Below, piece by piece: positions 46,101 to 53,998 of a stretch of 64,000 bases of DNA. Every line of letters starts with the position of its first letter. Positions within the stretch are counted from its first letter, which is position 1. This stretch comes from Azospirillum sp. B21 (GTDB taxonomy: Bacteria > Pseudomonadota > Alphaproteobacteria > Azospirillales > Azospirillaceae), in contig NZ_VTTO01000002.1 of the NCBI RefSeq assembly GCF_008364825.1, forward strand, positions 620,001 through 684,000. Reading direction: 5' to 3'. The translations under genes and the position numbers were made by a program. The notes beneath the pieces are model-generated. The model searched no databases and had not been told where the DNA came from. It saw nothing but the letters and a program-made list of their open reading frames with translations.

Positions 46101-46634
46101 ACGGGCGCCGCCGGTCCTCAGCAGCCCTCATCGGACGCAGAAGCGAGGGAGACCGTCTCCGGGCCGGCGGGCCCATCGTCGGCTTCGGCTCCGGCTCCGG
46201 CGGATGCCGAACTGTGGCGGTCCGCACCGCTTCTCGACGCCGGGCAGGCGGAGTCCCTGCGTGCGGTGATCGGCGAAGAGACCTGGGCGAGGACGGTGAG
46301 CGCCTTCCGGCAGACGGTGGACGACAGCATCGCCGCGATCCGGGAAGCCAACCGGCTGGCCGGGCAGGGCGGTGCGGGAAATGCGCCCGGCAATTCCCCG
46401 GCCCATCTCCCCCGCATCGCCCACACGCTGAAGGGCACGGCAGCCAACATCGGTGCCGTGCGCTTGAGCCGTCTGGCCTCGCTGATGGAACAACGGCTGC
46501 AGTCGTCCGGCACCTGCCCACCCGGCGACCCGCTGTACGAGGCGCTTGGGGAGGTCGCGGTCGCCACCAAGGAGCTGCTGACGTCGCGCCTGCAGCCTGT
46601 GGAAAACGCTGAAAGTCGAAACGAGGTGGTTTGA
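43152..46634 (+). CDS. Multidomain hybrid histidine kinase (Cache-PAS-HK-REC-Hpt)
   Basis: 1160-aa sensor kinase with a full internal phosphorelay. Helix (about 9-30), periplasmic Cache/PDC domain (about 38-280, LADREHFRVHANN, GKWSIQLTRRI), second helix (about 300-320), two PAS domains (about 335-465 and 475-590), HisKA with His597 (MSHEIRTPMNGV), HATPase (NLVGNALKFTQ, DTGIGIP, GTGLGLAISREL), receiver with Asp906 (VLMDVQMPVMDG) and C-terminal Hpt with His1091 (IAHTLKGTAAN). It starts on the stop codon of the degenerate kinase, so the two are translationally coupled. The LuxR regulator upstream is the best candidate output. Confidence 0.94.
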   Translation: MGERLQQHGFIAAVWAATLVIAAGLWAASLMLVHYDDTEAIARAERDGGNLARVVAEQANRTIAEADQILLFLIDDFREHGDVWSHGVSRMLRQAVERSAILVQLAIIDEHGDLTYTSVEDAPARVHLADREHFRVHANNPKAGLFIGKPVFGRASGKWSIQLTRRIDRKDGSFAGVLVASMDPFYFSRSLEELDVGPNGAVAIIGTDGILRARSLMNDRIIGRDVSDSSTLAMARRQPTGFLRTSSVIDGILRLQSYRTLSAYPLIVTAAFDEASFMADTRRRQRIYLLGAAACSLGLFGLALLATRQTARLTALARRLAQSEERFRDQAETASDWFWEMDADLRFSGLAGPLVPHIANGTLPIGLRREDIALREPGDAAKWEEHRRVVERREPFRNFRYRVMTAAGPRYFSVSGRPIFDRRGDFRGYRGSATDITERETAANRLASSEARYRAMFEAVGQPIVTIDEHGTVDAFNRAAERLFGYRAAEVLGGPMTRLMPAAVGAVHDGLLATYRDSGGDTPRSEVQELTGRRKDGSEFPLEASLAGWREGDRRYVTGALRDVTAQREIEASLRRAKEAADQANRAKGEFLATMSHEIRTPMNGVLGALALVDGPNLDEEQRQLLDVANRSGKALLQIIDDILDLSKLEAGKAEVEPADFELRAVMRDCIDLLEPTAGGRGLILTREVAPAVPDRVRADLRRIRQVLVNLVGNALKFTQRGGVAVRVGLEGEAVPGRPFFLRFEVADTGIGIPEDVQPTLFRRFTQGDSSTTRRFGGTGLGLAISRELVTLMGGRIGVVSSEGKGSTFWFTVRCEPAADPSDGVPTAPCAPEPEPQGAPQGTPSGGWGTEETCGLRVLVAEDNEINRDIVVTMLRRAGHRVTAVEDGLQAVRLVEEDRFDLVLMDVQMPVMDGVTATRHIRAMPGPASRLPIVALTGNVMPGHRAEYLAAGMTAYLTKPIVSADLFEILGSVSKSRTEEPPGTGAAGPQQPSSDAEARETVSGPAGPSSASAPAPADAELWRSAPLLDAGQAESLRAVIGEETWARTVSAFRQTVDDSIAAIREANRLAGQGGAGNAPGNSPAHLPRIAHTLKGTAANIGAVRLSRLASLMEQRLQSSGTCPPGDPLYEALGEVAVATKELLTSRLQPVENAESRNEVV

Positions 46635-46656
46635 GGCAACAGAAATTCTGCGGCTA

Positions 46657-46684
46657 GATTTTTTGTTGCTCAAAGGAAAAAATC
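46657..46684. repeat. AT-rich inverted repeat after the hybrid kinase
   Basis: GATTTTTT (46657-46664) and AAAAAATC (46677-46684) around 12 bases, in a 130-bp AT-rich stretch before the chemoreceptor gene. Termination or a regulator site are both possible. Confidence 0.4.
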
Positions 46685-46832
46685 AAATAACTCAGGAGTA
46701 ATTGCTGCAGTCAAACACAGGGTTCGCCCGTTTTTGACTGTTTGCCGTGACGAAGGTGACGAAACGGTTTAGAGTGATTTTGCGTCGAAGGGCGCAAATC
46801 GTTTGTACTCTTAACGTACGAAGTGCCTGATC

Positions 46833-48902
46833 ATGGTCGCTGCCGGCAACATTCTCCACGTCATTTCAATCCGGGCGAAGGTTGTGGCGGTCGCGGTGTT
46901 CGTGTTCGCCGCGGTCGGCTTGTCCTCGGTCCTCACCATGCGCGACATGGGACGGCAGACCGAGCATCTGTCCGATGTGCAGCGTGAAACCGGCGACGTG
47001 GTCGGCCGGATCATCCCCCTCGTGTCGCTGGTGGCGGAGATCCGGCATGACGTGGTGCAGACACAGCAATGGCTGACCGACCTGTCGGCCACGCGCGGTC
47101 TGGACGGTCTGGACGACGGCGGGGCGAAGGCGGCTGATTTCGCCCGCCGTTTCGGGGAGCACACCGCCAGGGCCGCCGATCTGGCGCGCGATCTGAAGCT
47201 TCCGCAGGTGGTCGCCGAGATCGAGAAGACCCGCACCGCCTTCGGTCCCTTCTATGAGACGGGCCAGCGCATGGCGAAGGCCTATGTCGCCGGCGGGCCG
47301 GCGGCCGGCAATCCGATGATGGGACAGTTCGACAGCGTTGCCGAGACGATGGGCGGCAGCCTGGAAGCGCTGGGCGCCAGTGTGGTCGCCGTCAGTTCCG
47401 ACCGGCTGACGGAACTGACCGCCGGCATCGAGGAGGTGCGGGCGACGGCGGACGGGCTGCGCCTGACGCTGATCGGCGCCGGTGTGGCCATCCTGCTGAT
47501 GGCGTCCGCCTGCGTGGTGTTCCTGGAGGTGGCGATGATCCGGCCGATGGAGCGGCTGAGGCGCGCCATGGTGGCGCTTGCCGGCGGCACGCTGGATGTG
47601 GAGATCGGGCTGACGGAACGCCGGGACGAGATCGGCCACATGGCCGACACCGTGCGGGTCTTCCAGCAGAGCGCGCAGGAGAACGCCCGGCTGCGCGCCG
47701 AGCAGGAGGAGACCCGCCGCCGTGGCGAGGAGGATCGGCGCCATGCGCTGGAGGCGATGGCGGAGAAGGTGGAGCAGGAGACCCGCGTCGCCGTCGACCA
47801 TGTGGCGGAGCGCACCTCCCGCATGAGCACAAACGCCGGCGCGATGGCCGAATCGGCGGTGCAGGTCAGCGGCAATGCCCAGACCGTCGCGGCCGCGGCC
47901 CAGCAGGCGCTGAGCAACGCCGAAGCCGTCGCCGCCGCGACGGAGGAGCTGTCGGCCGCCATCGCCGACATCGGGATGCAGGTGTCCACCGCTGCCGAGG
48001 TCACCGGCCGGGCGGTGGACCGTGCCGGTCTCGCCCGCTCCACCATCGAACGGCTGTCGGCCTCGGTGGAGCGCATCGGCGCCGTCGCCCGGCTGATCGG
48101 CGACATCGCCAGCCAGACCAACCTTCTGGCGCTGAACGCCACCATCGAGGCGGCACGGGCCGGCGAGGCCGGGCGCGGCTTCGCCGTCGTCGCCAACGAG
48201 GTGAAGAACCTCGCCAGCCAGACCGCGCGCTCCACCGAGGAGATCGGTTCGCTGATCGCGGAGGTGGAGGCGGTGACGGCGTCGGCCGTCGGCGCGGTCG
48301 GCGAGGTGTCGGAGACCATCGACGAGGTGGCCGGCATCTCCTCCTCCATCGCCGCGGCGGTGGAGGAGCAGGCGGCGGCGACCCACGAGATCGCCCGCTC
48401 CGTCGGCCAGACCAGCGAGGCCGCGAAGGAGGTGTCGCTGCGCATCGGCCGCGTCTCCGCCGAGGCGAGCTCCACCCAGGACCGCGCCGGCGAGGTGCGG
48501 ACCGTCGCCGTCGACGTGGCCGGCGGCATCGACGCCCTGCGCAACGTGCTGATCCGCGTCGTCCGCACCGCCACCACCGACGTCGACCGCCGCCAGCGCC
48601 CGCGCTTCGCCGTGTCGATCGACTGCACGGTCGAGAGCGCCGGCGCGCTGCCGGTCCGCGCCACCGTCGCCAACCTGTCGTCGGGCGGCGCCATGCTGAC
48701 CGGCGCTCCCGACCGGCCGGCCGGTGCGCCGCTGGTCCTGCGCATCGACGGCGTCGCCCGGCCGCTCGCCGCCCGCATCAAGTCCAGCGAGCAGGGCCGC
48801 CTGCATGTGAAATTCGACCTGTCGGACGCCGATCAGGCTGCCTTCGACCGCGATGTCGAACGGTTGACCCACGGCCTGACGCCGCTGGAAGCGGTGGCGT
48901 GA
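46833..48902 (+). CDS. Methyl-accepting chemotaxis protein with C-terminal PilZ domain
   Basis: 689-aa chemoreceptor. Helix (about 11-30), a helical periplasmic sensor (about 35-205), second helix (about 207-232), HAMP, and a signalling domain with the conserved hairpin tip ([20 protein letters not shown]). The last 110 residues are a PilZ domain with the cyclic-di-GMP-binding motifs RRQRPRF and NLSSGG. Azospirillum Tlp1 has the same layout and links cyclic di-GMP to aerotaxis, so this may be Tlp1 or a paralog. No CheR pentapeptide at the end. It is followed by the convergent chrR gene 7 bp away. Confidence 0.93.
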   Translation: MVAAGNILHVISIRAKVVAVAVFVFAAVGLSSVLTMRDMGRQTEHLSDVQRETGDVVGRIIPLVSLVAEIRHDVVQTQQWLTDLSATRGLDGLDDGGAKAADFARRFGEHTARAADLARDLKLPQVVAEIEKTRTAFGPFYETGQRMAKAYVAGGPAAGNPMMGQFDSVAETMGGSLEALGASVVAVSSDRLTELTAGIEEVRATADGLRLTLIGAGVAILLMASACVVFLEVAMIRPMERLRRAMVALAGGTLDVEIGLTERRDEIGHMADTVRVFQQSAQENARLRAEQEETRRRGEEDRRHALEAMAEKVEQETRVAVDHVAERTSRMSTNAGAMAESAVQVSGNAQTVAAAAQQALSNAEAVAAATEELSAAIADIGMQVSTAAEVTGRAVDRAGLARSTIERLSASVERIGAVARLIGDIASQTNLLALNATIEAARAGEAGRGFAVVANEVKNLASQTARSTEEIGSLIAEVEAVTASAVGAVGEVSETIDEVAGISSSIAAAVEEQAAATHEIARSVGQTSEAAKEVSLRIGRVSAEASSTQDRAGEVRTVAVDVAGGIDALRNVLIRVVRTATTDVDRRQRPRFAVSIDCTVESAGALPVRATVANLSSGGAMLTGAPDRPAGAPLVLRIDGVARPLAARIKSSEQGRLHVKFDLSDADQAAFDRDVERLTHGLTPLEAVA

Positions 48903-48909
48903 CGGGACG

Positions 48910-49635
48910 CTAGAGTCCGATGAAGGGCTGCATCAGCCGTCCCATCAGCCCGGTGAAGCGCAGCGGCGCGTCGGTCGCGATCAGGCAGATGCAGTCGCGG
49001 TGGCTGTCGGCGATGGGCTGGTGGTCGGTGTCGCCGTCCGCCTCGGCCAAGTCGCCGGGACCGTAGCGGCCGAGTTCATCGGCGAAATGGCCGCTCAGCA
49101 CCACGGTCAGTTCCAGACCGCCATGGCCATGGTGGGGCAGGGCGGTGCCGGGGGCGATGCGCAGAAGCTGGGCGGCACCGCCCGCCGCGCTGCGCGGCAT
49201 CAGTTCCACCCGCCGGACGCCGGGCGCCAGACGCTGCCATGCCAGCCTGTCCAGTTCGGTCGCCCGGGGCACATAGGGCCGCAGCGGTGCCGGAAGAGCC
49301 GTGCCGTCTCGCGGCCCCGGACGGGACGGCCGGCGGCTGCCCCACAGCGCGCCGGCCCGTCCGGCCTTGCACGGGTTGGCAGGGGCCTCCTCCAGATCCA
49401 GGCGGGCCAGCGTGGCGGACAGCGACAGGGTTTCGAGCGGTGCGGGCGGCAACTCCTCCAGCAGGGCGCCGCCCAGTGCCTCCACCTCCGCCAGGGCGGC
49501 GCGGCAGTCGGGGCAGTGGGCGAGATGGACGGCGACCGCCAGCGACAGCCCCTCCGCGAGGCTGCCGGCGCCATAGGCCACCAGCAGGGCGTCGCTGGGG
49601 TGGTGATTCGGCAGAAAGGCTTGCGGCACGGTCAT
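48910..49635 (-). CDS. chrR: Anti-sigma factor ChrR (zinc, cupin)
   Basis: 241-aa anti-sigma factor that holds the ECF sigma RpoE until singlet oxygen appears. The N-terminal zinc-binding anti-sigma domain shows His12 (HHPSDALLVAYGAGSL), His37, Cys41 and Cys44 (HLAHCPDC), the same spacing as the Rhodobacter protein shifted by six residues. The C-terminal half is a cupin domain (LLRIAPGTALPHHGHGGLELTVVL) with the His/Glu metal ligands. A linker of about 45 residues between the domains (residues 83-127) is Pro/Arg-rich and longer than usual. Its start overlaps the rpoE stop by 4 bp. Confidence 0.92.
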   Translation of the reverse strand: MTVPQAFLPNHHPSDALLVAYGAGSLAEGLSLAVAVHLAHCPDCRAALAEVEALGGALLEELPPAPLETLSLSATLARLDLEEAPANPCKAGRAGALWGSRRPSRPGPRDGTALPAPLRPYVPRATELDRLAWQRLAPGVRRVELMPRSAAGGAAQLLRIAPGTALPHHGHGGLELTVVLSGHFADELGRYGPGDLAEADGDTDHQPIADSHRDCICLIATDAPLRFTGLMGRLMQPFIGL

Positions 49636-50294
49636 CGGTCGTCGTCTCCCAACGCCTTGCGGATCTTGACCATGGCCAGACGCAGGCGCGATTTCACTGT
49701 GCCCAGCGGCACGTCCAGCCGTTCGGCGATCGCCGGGTGGGCGAGGTCGGCGAAGAAGGACAGTTGCACCACCTCCGCCTGTTCCGGCGTCAGCTCTGCC
49801 AATGCGCCGCGCAGGCGGCGGGCACGGCGGTCGCCGTCCAGCAATTCGTCGGCGCGGGGGCGGTCGTCCTCATGCTCCAGCAACTCGTCGTCCGACACCT
49901 CCGGGTGGCGTTCGCGGCGAAGCGCGTCGATGCGCAGGTTGCGTGCGATGGTGAAGACCCAGGTCGCCGCCTCCGCCTTCGCCGGGTCGTAGAGCGAGGC
50001 CTTCCGCCACACCGACAGCATGGTGTCCTGCGCCAGATCCTCCGCCCGCTGCGCCGGCATGCCCAGCTTCAGCATGTAGGCCTTCACCCGCGGGGCGAAG
50101 TGGCCGAACAGCCGGGCGAAGGCCGCCCGGTCGCCGGAGGCCACCGCGACCAGATCGTCCGACAGCCGTGCCGCCAGCGCATCGTCTGGAGACCGGGCTG
50201 GCGATGGCTGGGCAGCGAACGGCCGGGCTGGCCCGGTCCTGGTCTGGTCCGGGCCGGTGGCATGCGACAGCAGTGAGGCCAGCGGTGCGATCAT
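49632..50294 (-). CDS. rpoE: ECF sigma factor RpoE (ECF11 group)
   Basis: Sigma factor that starts transcription of photooxidative stress genes when released by ChrR. Region 2 (FARLFGHFAPRVKAYMLKLG, DLAQDTMLSVWRKASLYDP, ATWVFTIARNLRIDALRRE) and region 4 (LTPEQAEVVQLSFFADLAHPAIAERL, GTVKSRLRLAMVKIRKAL) are complete. Start uncertain: ATG 50294 gives 220 aa with a Pro-rich extension, and it lies only 6 bases after a candidate -10 element of its own promoter, so the mRNA would be nearly leaderless. The frame continues to 50435, but that part overlaps the promoter. Confidence 0.92.
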   Translation of the reverse strand: MIAPLASLLSHATGPDQTRTGPARPFAAQPSPARSPDDALAARLSDDLVAVASGDRAAFARLFGHFAPRVKAYMLKLGMPAQRAEDLAQDTMLSVWRKASLYDPAKAEAATWVFTIARNLRIDALRRERHPEVSDDELLEHEDDRPRADELLDGDRRARRLRGALAELTPEQAEVVQLSFFADLAHPAIAERLDVPLGTVKSRLRLAMVKIRKALGDDDR

Positions 50295-50300
50295 GGCCAG

Positions 50301-50328
50301 GATACGCCAACGCTGCCGCTTCGGATCA
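50301..50328 (-). promoter_or_regulatory. RpoE-type promoter before rpoE-chrR
   Basis: Minus strand: TGATCC (50328-50323), 16-bp spacer, CGTATC (50306-50301). Matches the -35 (TGATCC) and -10 (CGTA) reported for ECF11 sigma factors. Implies autoregulation. Confidence 0.75.
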
Positions 50329-50399
50329 CCGCCCGTGAGACATTTGTCGGTGTGCGTTTCGTCCACTCGACCGGAGCGCCGGAAAGCGCGAGCGTGGCA

Positions 50400-50427
50400 T
50401 GATCCAACCGCCGCCGAGCGCCGTATC
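50400..50427 (+). promoter_or_regulatory. RpoE-type promoter before the flavoprotein-CFA operon
   Basis: TGATCC (50400-50405), 16-bp spacer, CGTATC (50422-50427); both boxes and the spacing are identical to the rpoE promoter. The leader to the next ATG would be about 75 nt. A second TGGATCA at 50428-50434 forms an inverted repeat with the -35 box. Confidence 0.75.
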
Positions 50428-50509
50428 TGGATCATTCGCGCCGGACCTACCCATTTCGGTTAGGGTCCGGTCCCGATCACGCCCAAGACCCCGAGAAGGG
50501 CCGTCCGCC

Positions 50510-51892
50510 ATGCCGCTTTCCGAACCCGCCCTTCCGTCATCGGGTCCGCTCGACATCGCCGTGATCGGCGCCGGCATCGCCGGGCTGTCGGCGGCCTGGC
50601 TGCTGTCGAAGGCGCACCGCGTCACGCTCTACGAGAAGGAGGACCGGCCGGGCGGCCATGCCAACACGGTGGAGGCCGATGGTGCCGGCCCGGTCGATAC
50701 CGGCTTCATCGTCTACAACGAGCCCTGCTATCCCAACCTTGTTGCGCTGTTCGACCGGCTGGGCGTGCGGACCCGCGCCACGGACATGAGCTTTGCCGCC
50801 TCGCTCGACGGCGGACGGGTGGAATATGCCGGCAGCTCGCTGGGCACGCTGTTCGCGCAGAAACGCAACCTGCTGCGCCCGCGTTTCTGGCGGATGCTGG
50901 CCGACCTGCTGCGCTTCTACCGCGAGGCGCCGGGCTTGCTGACCGACACCGCGGCGGAAACGCTGACGTTGGGCGACGTCCTGGACCGCGGCGGCTACTC
51001 CGACGCCTTCGTCCGCGACCATCTGCTGCCGATGGCCGCCGCCATCTGGTCGAGCCCGGCCGAGGCGATGCGCGATCATCCGGCCGCCGCCTTCATCCGC
51101 TTCTGCGACAACCATGGCCTGCTGAAGATCAAGGGCCGCCCGGTCTGGCGCACGGTGGAGGGCGGGAGCCGCAGCTATGTCGACCGCATCCTGGCCGACA
51201 TGCCCGGCGCGCTGCGCCTGAACTGCGCGGTCGAGGGGATCGCCCGCGAGGAGGGGCGCGTCCTGGTGCGCGACCGCCGCGGCGCCGTCCGCGCCCATGA
51301 CCATGTCGTGATCGCCACCCACGCCGATCAGGCGCTCGCCCTGCTGGAGGATGCGGGCGAGGAGGAGCGCCGGCTGCTGGGCGCCTTCGGCTACGAGCGC
51401 AATCTCGCGATCCTGCACACCGATGCCGCCCTGATGCCGAAACGCCGGGCCGTGTGGTCGAGCTGGAACTATCTCAGCCGGCAGAGCGATGGCGGCAAGG
51501 ATGGGGACGCCGTCTGCGTCACCTATTGGATGAACCGGCTGCAGGGCTTCCTGCAGCGGGAGCGCGACCTGTTCGTCACGCTGAACCCGTCCCATCCTCC
51601 GCGCGAGGGCAGCATCCTGCGCAGCGTCCTCTACGACCACCCCATCTTCGGGATGGCGGCGCTTGCGGCGCAGAAGCGGCTGTGGACCCTTCAGGGCCAG
51701 CGGCGGACATGGTTCGCCGGCTCCTATTTCGGCGCCGGGTTCCACGAGGACGGCGTGCAGGCGGGACTGGCGGTGGCCGAGGCGCTGGGCGGCCTGCGCC
51801 GACCCTGGAGAGTGCCGAACGAGTCCGGCCGCATTCATCTTGGCCCGCACTCCGCTCCTGTCGCGCCCGTCGCCGGGAAGGAGGCGGCGTGA
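50510..51892 (+). CDS. FAD-dependent oxidoreductase (amine oxidase/desaturase-like)
   Basis: 460-aa flavoprotein of the flavin amine oxidase/phytoene desaturase-like group. Dinucleotide-binding motif VIGAGIAGLSAAWLL followed by YEKEDRPGGHANTV; conserved GGSRSYVDRIL and a C-terminal FAD-contact region GAGFHEDGVQAGLAVAEALG. Homologs next to CFA synthase genes take part in modifying membrane fatty acids; in Rhodobacter sphaeroides the related RSP1091, in the RpoE regulon, is needed for furan fatty acid formation. First gene of a four-gene operon behind an RpoE-type promoter. The ATG at 50510 has GAGAAGG about 11 bases upstream; the longer frame from 50399 would begin inside the promoter. Confidence 0.88.
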   Translation: MPLSEPALPSSGPLDIAVIGAGIAGLSAAWLLSKAHRVTLYEKEDRPGGHANTVEADGAGPVDTGFIVYNEPCYPNLVALFDRLGVRTRATDMSFAASLDGGRVEYAGSSLGTLFAQKRNLLRPRFWRMLADLLRFYREAPGLLTDTAAETLTLGDVLDRGGYSDAFVRDHLLPMAAAIWSSPAEAMRDHPAAAFIRFCDNHGLLKIKGRPVWRTVEGGSRSYVDRILADMPGALRLNCAVEGIAREEGRVLVRDRRGAVRAHDHVVIATHADQALALLEDAGEEERRLLGAFGYERNLAILHTDAALMPKRRAVWSSWNYLSRQSDGGKDGDAVCVTYWMNRLQGFLQRERDLFVTLNPSHPPREGSILRSVLYDHPIFGMAALAAQKRLWTLQGQRRTWFAGSYFGAGFHEDGVQAGLAVAEALGGLRRPWRVPNESGRIHLGPHSAPVAPVAGKEAA

Positions 51893-52710
51893 TGGAGGGG
51901 CGGCGCTTCGCCTCCGGCCTCTATGTCGGCACGGTGATGCACCATCGGGTGAAGCCGGTGCGCCACCGCCTGTCCTACCGCGTGTTCAGCCTGCTGGCCG
52001 ACCTGGACGAGCTTCCCCGGCTGGACCGTGAGCTGCGGCTGTTCGCCCACAACCGCTTCGGCCTGACCAGCTTCCACGACCGCGATTTCGGGCCGTTGGG
52101 CGAGAACGCCATCGCGTTAAAATCCTGGGCCGAGGCGCAGCTCGCGGCGGCCGGGATCGAGGCGGGCGGACCGGTGCGGCTGCTGTGCTTTCCGCGGGTG
52201 CTGGGCTTCGTCTTCAACCCGCTCTGCGTCTGGTTCTGCCATCGGCCCGACGGGACGCTCGCCGCCATCATCCATGAGGTCAGCAACACCTTCGGCCAGC
52301 GCCACGCCTATCTGATCCCGGCGGAGCGCGGAGCGGACGGGCTGGTGCGCCAGCGCTGCGACAAGCGGTTCTATGTCTCGCCCTTCATGGACATGGAGAC
52401 CGCCTATCACTTCCGCATCCGCCCGCCATCGGGCGAGCAGGGGGAGCCGCTGTCCGTCTCGATCCGCCAGACCGACGCGGCGGGGCCGGTCCTGCATGCG
52501 TCGCTCGCCCTGCGGCGGGTGGAGCTGACCGACGGCGCCATCCTGCGCGCCTGGGCCCGGCACCCGCTGATGACCGCCAAGGTGGTCGCCGGCATCCATT
52601 GGGAGGCGCTGCATCTCTGGCGCAAGGGGCTGGCGATCCGCCCGCGCCCGCCCGCGCCTGCGCATCCGGTGACCGTCGTCGTCGGCACCCCCGCTTCGAC
52701 CCGCTTCTGA
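51892..52710 (+). CDS. DUF1365 protein
   Basis: 272-aa DUF1365 protein. Family motifs: LYVGTVMHHRVKPVRHRLSY near the start, FGLTSFHDRDFG, VLGFVFNPLCVWFCH and KRFYVSPFMDMETAYHF. The molecular role is unknown, but the gene is nearly always between the FAD oxidoreductase and a CFA-type methyltransferase, as here, so it very likely acts on the same lipid pathway. Its start overlaps the stop of the flavoprotein gene (TGATG), and the methyltransferase begins 24 bp later. Confidence 0.9.
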   Translation: MEGRRFASGLYVGTVMHHRVKPVRHRLSYRVFSLLADLDELPRLDRELRLFAHNRFGLTSFHDRDFGPLGENAIALKSWAEAQLAAAGIEAGGPVRLLCFPRVLGFVFNPLCVWFCHRPDGTLAAIIHEVSNTFGQRHAYLIPAERGADGLVRQRCDKRFYVSPFMDMETAYHFRIRPPSGEQGEPLSVSIRQTDAAGPVLHASLALRRVELTDGAILRAWARHPLMTAKVVAGIHWEALHLWRKGLAIRPRPPAPAHPVTVVVGTPASTRF

Positions 52711-52734
52711 CCGTTCCCGAGAAGGCTTTCCCGT

Positions 52735-53982
52735 ATGACCGATATCGCTGCGCCCGCGCTTCGCCGTCCCTCCCGGTGGCTGCGGCTGGTGACCGGACAG
52801 GATTTGTGGACCGGCGTGCTGCTGAGGATGGCCGCCCGCATCCGCGTCGGCGAATTGACCTTGCGCCTGCCGGACGGGCGGACGATGCGGCTCGGCGACG
52901 GGACGACCGGTCCCCGCGCCGATCTGGCCCTGCTCGACGGATCGGCGGCGCGGCGGCTGGTGCTGGGCGGTGGGATCGGCATGGCGGAGGCCTATGGCGA
53001 CGGGCTGTGGCACAGCGGCGATTTGCCGGCGCTGATCAAGCTGGCGATCCGCAACGAGGCGGCGCTGAAGGGCGTGCTGAAGGGGACCTTGGCGGCGTCC
53101 GCGATCAACCGGCTGTTCCATCGCAGCCGCGCCAACTCCCGCCGCGGCAGCCGCCGCAACATCGCCTTCCATTACGACCTCGGCAACGAGTTCTATCGGC
53201 TGTGGCTCGACCCCGGTATGACCTATTCCTCCGCCCTGTACGGGGATGAGGGGCAGAGCCTGGAGGACGCTCAGGACGCCAAGATCCGTCGCGTCGCCGA
53301 GCTTCTGCAACTGCGCCCCGGCGCCCGGGTGCTGGAGATCGGCTGCGGCTGGGGCGGCATGGCCGAGCATCTGGCCGGCCGCTGCGGCGCCTCCGTCGTC
53401 GGGCTGACCCTGTCGGCGGAACAGCTGTCCTTCGCCCGCCGCCGCATGGCGGAGTCCGGACTGGCCGGCAAGGTGGACCTGCGGCTGATGGATTATCGCG
53501 ATGCCGGCGGCAGCTTCGACCGCATCGTCTCCATCGAGATGATCGAGGCGGTGGGGGAGGAGCATTGGCCGCGCTATTTCGCCAGCCTGCGCGACCGGCT
53601 GCATCCCGGCGGAGCGGCGGTGGTGCAGGCGATCACCATCGACGATGCCCGATTCCCGCACTACCGCCGCAACTGCGATTTCATCCAGCGCCACATCTTC
53701 CCCGGCGGGCTGCTGCCCTGCCCGTCTGCCCTGCGAACCGAAGCGGAGCGGGCCGGGCTGGTGGTGGAGCATGTCGAGACCTTCGGCGCCTCCTATGCCC
53801 GCACCTGCGCCGAGTGGCGCCGCCGCTTCCATGAGGCCGCGCCGCGGATCGCAGCCATGGGATTCGATCCGCGGTTCCGCCGCCTGTGGGACTATTACCT
53901 CGCCTACTGCGAGGCGGGGTTCCGCGCCGGCACCATCGATGTCGGGCTCTGGCGCTTCCGCCGGCCCGGCTCCGCACCCTGA
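52735..53982 (+). CDS. cfa: Cyclopropane-fatty-acyl-phospholipid synthase-family methyltransferase
   Basis: 415-aa SAM-dependent enzyme that adds a methyl carbon to the double bond of unsaturated acyl chains in membrane lipids. N-terminal lipid-binding domain (about 1-125), FHYDLGNEFYRLWLDPGMTYS, the SAM-binding loop VLEIGCGWGGMAEHLA, and C-terminal motifs HIFPGGLLP and CEAGFRAGTIDVGL. In Rhodobacter sphaeroides an RpoE-controlled relative (RSP2144) produces the methylated precursor of furan fatty acids rather than a cyclopropane; which product is made here cannot be decided from sequence. Third gene of the operon. Confidence 0.92.
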   Translation: MTDIAAPALRRPSRWLRLVTGQDLWTGVLLRMAARIRVGELTLRLPDGRTMRLGDGTTGPRADLALLDGSAARRLVLGGGIGMAEAYGDGLWHSGDLPALIKLAIRNEAALKGVLKGTLAASAINRLFHRSRANSRRGSRRNIAFHYDLGNEFYRLWLDPGMTYSSALYGDEGQSLEDAQDAKIRRVAELLQLRPGARVLEIGCGWGGMAEHLAGRCGASVVGLTLSAEQLSFARRRMAESGLAGKVDLRLMDYRDAGGSFDRIVSIEMIEAVGEEHWPRYFASLRDRLHPGGAAVVQAITIDDARFPHYRRNCDFIQRHIFPGGLLPCPSALRTEAERAGLVVEHVETFGASYARTCAEWRRRFHEAAPRIAAMGFDPRFRRLWDYYLAYCEAGFRAGTIDVGLWRFRRPGSAP

Positions 53983-53998
53983 ACGGGGAATTCCTGCC

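Noticed and set aside
46640..46832. Sigma-28 or sigma-54 promoter for the chemoreceptor
   Set aside because: Neither TAAA-N15-GCCGATAA nor GG-N10-GC with the flanking consensus is present.
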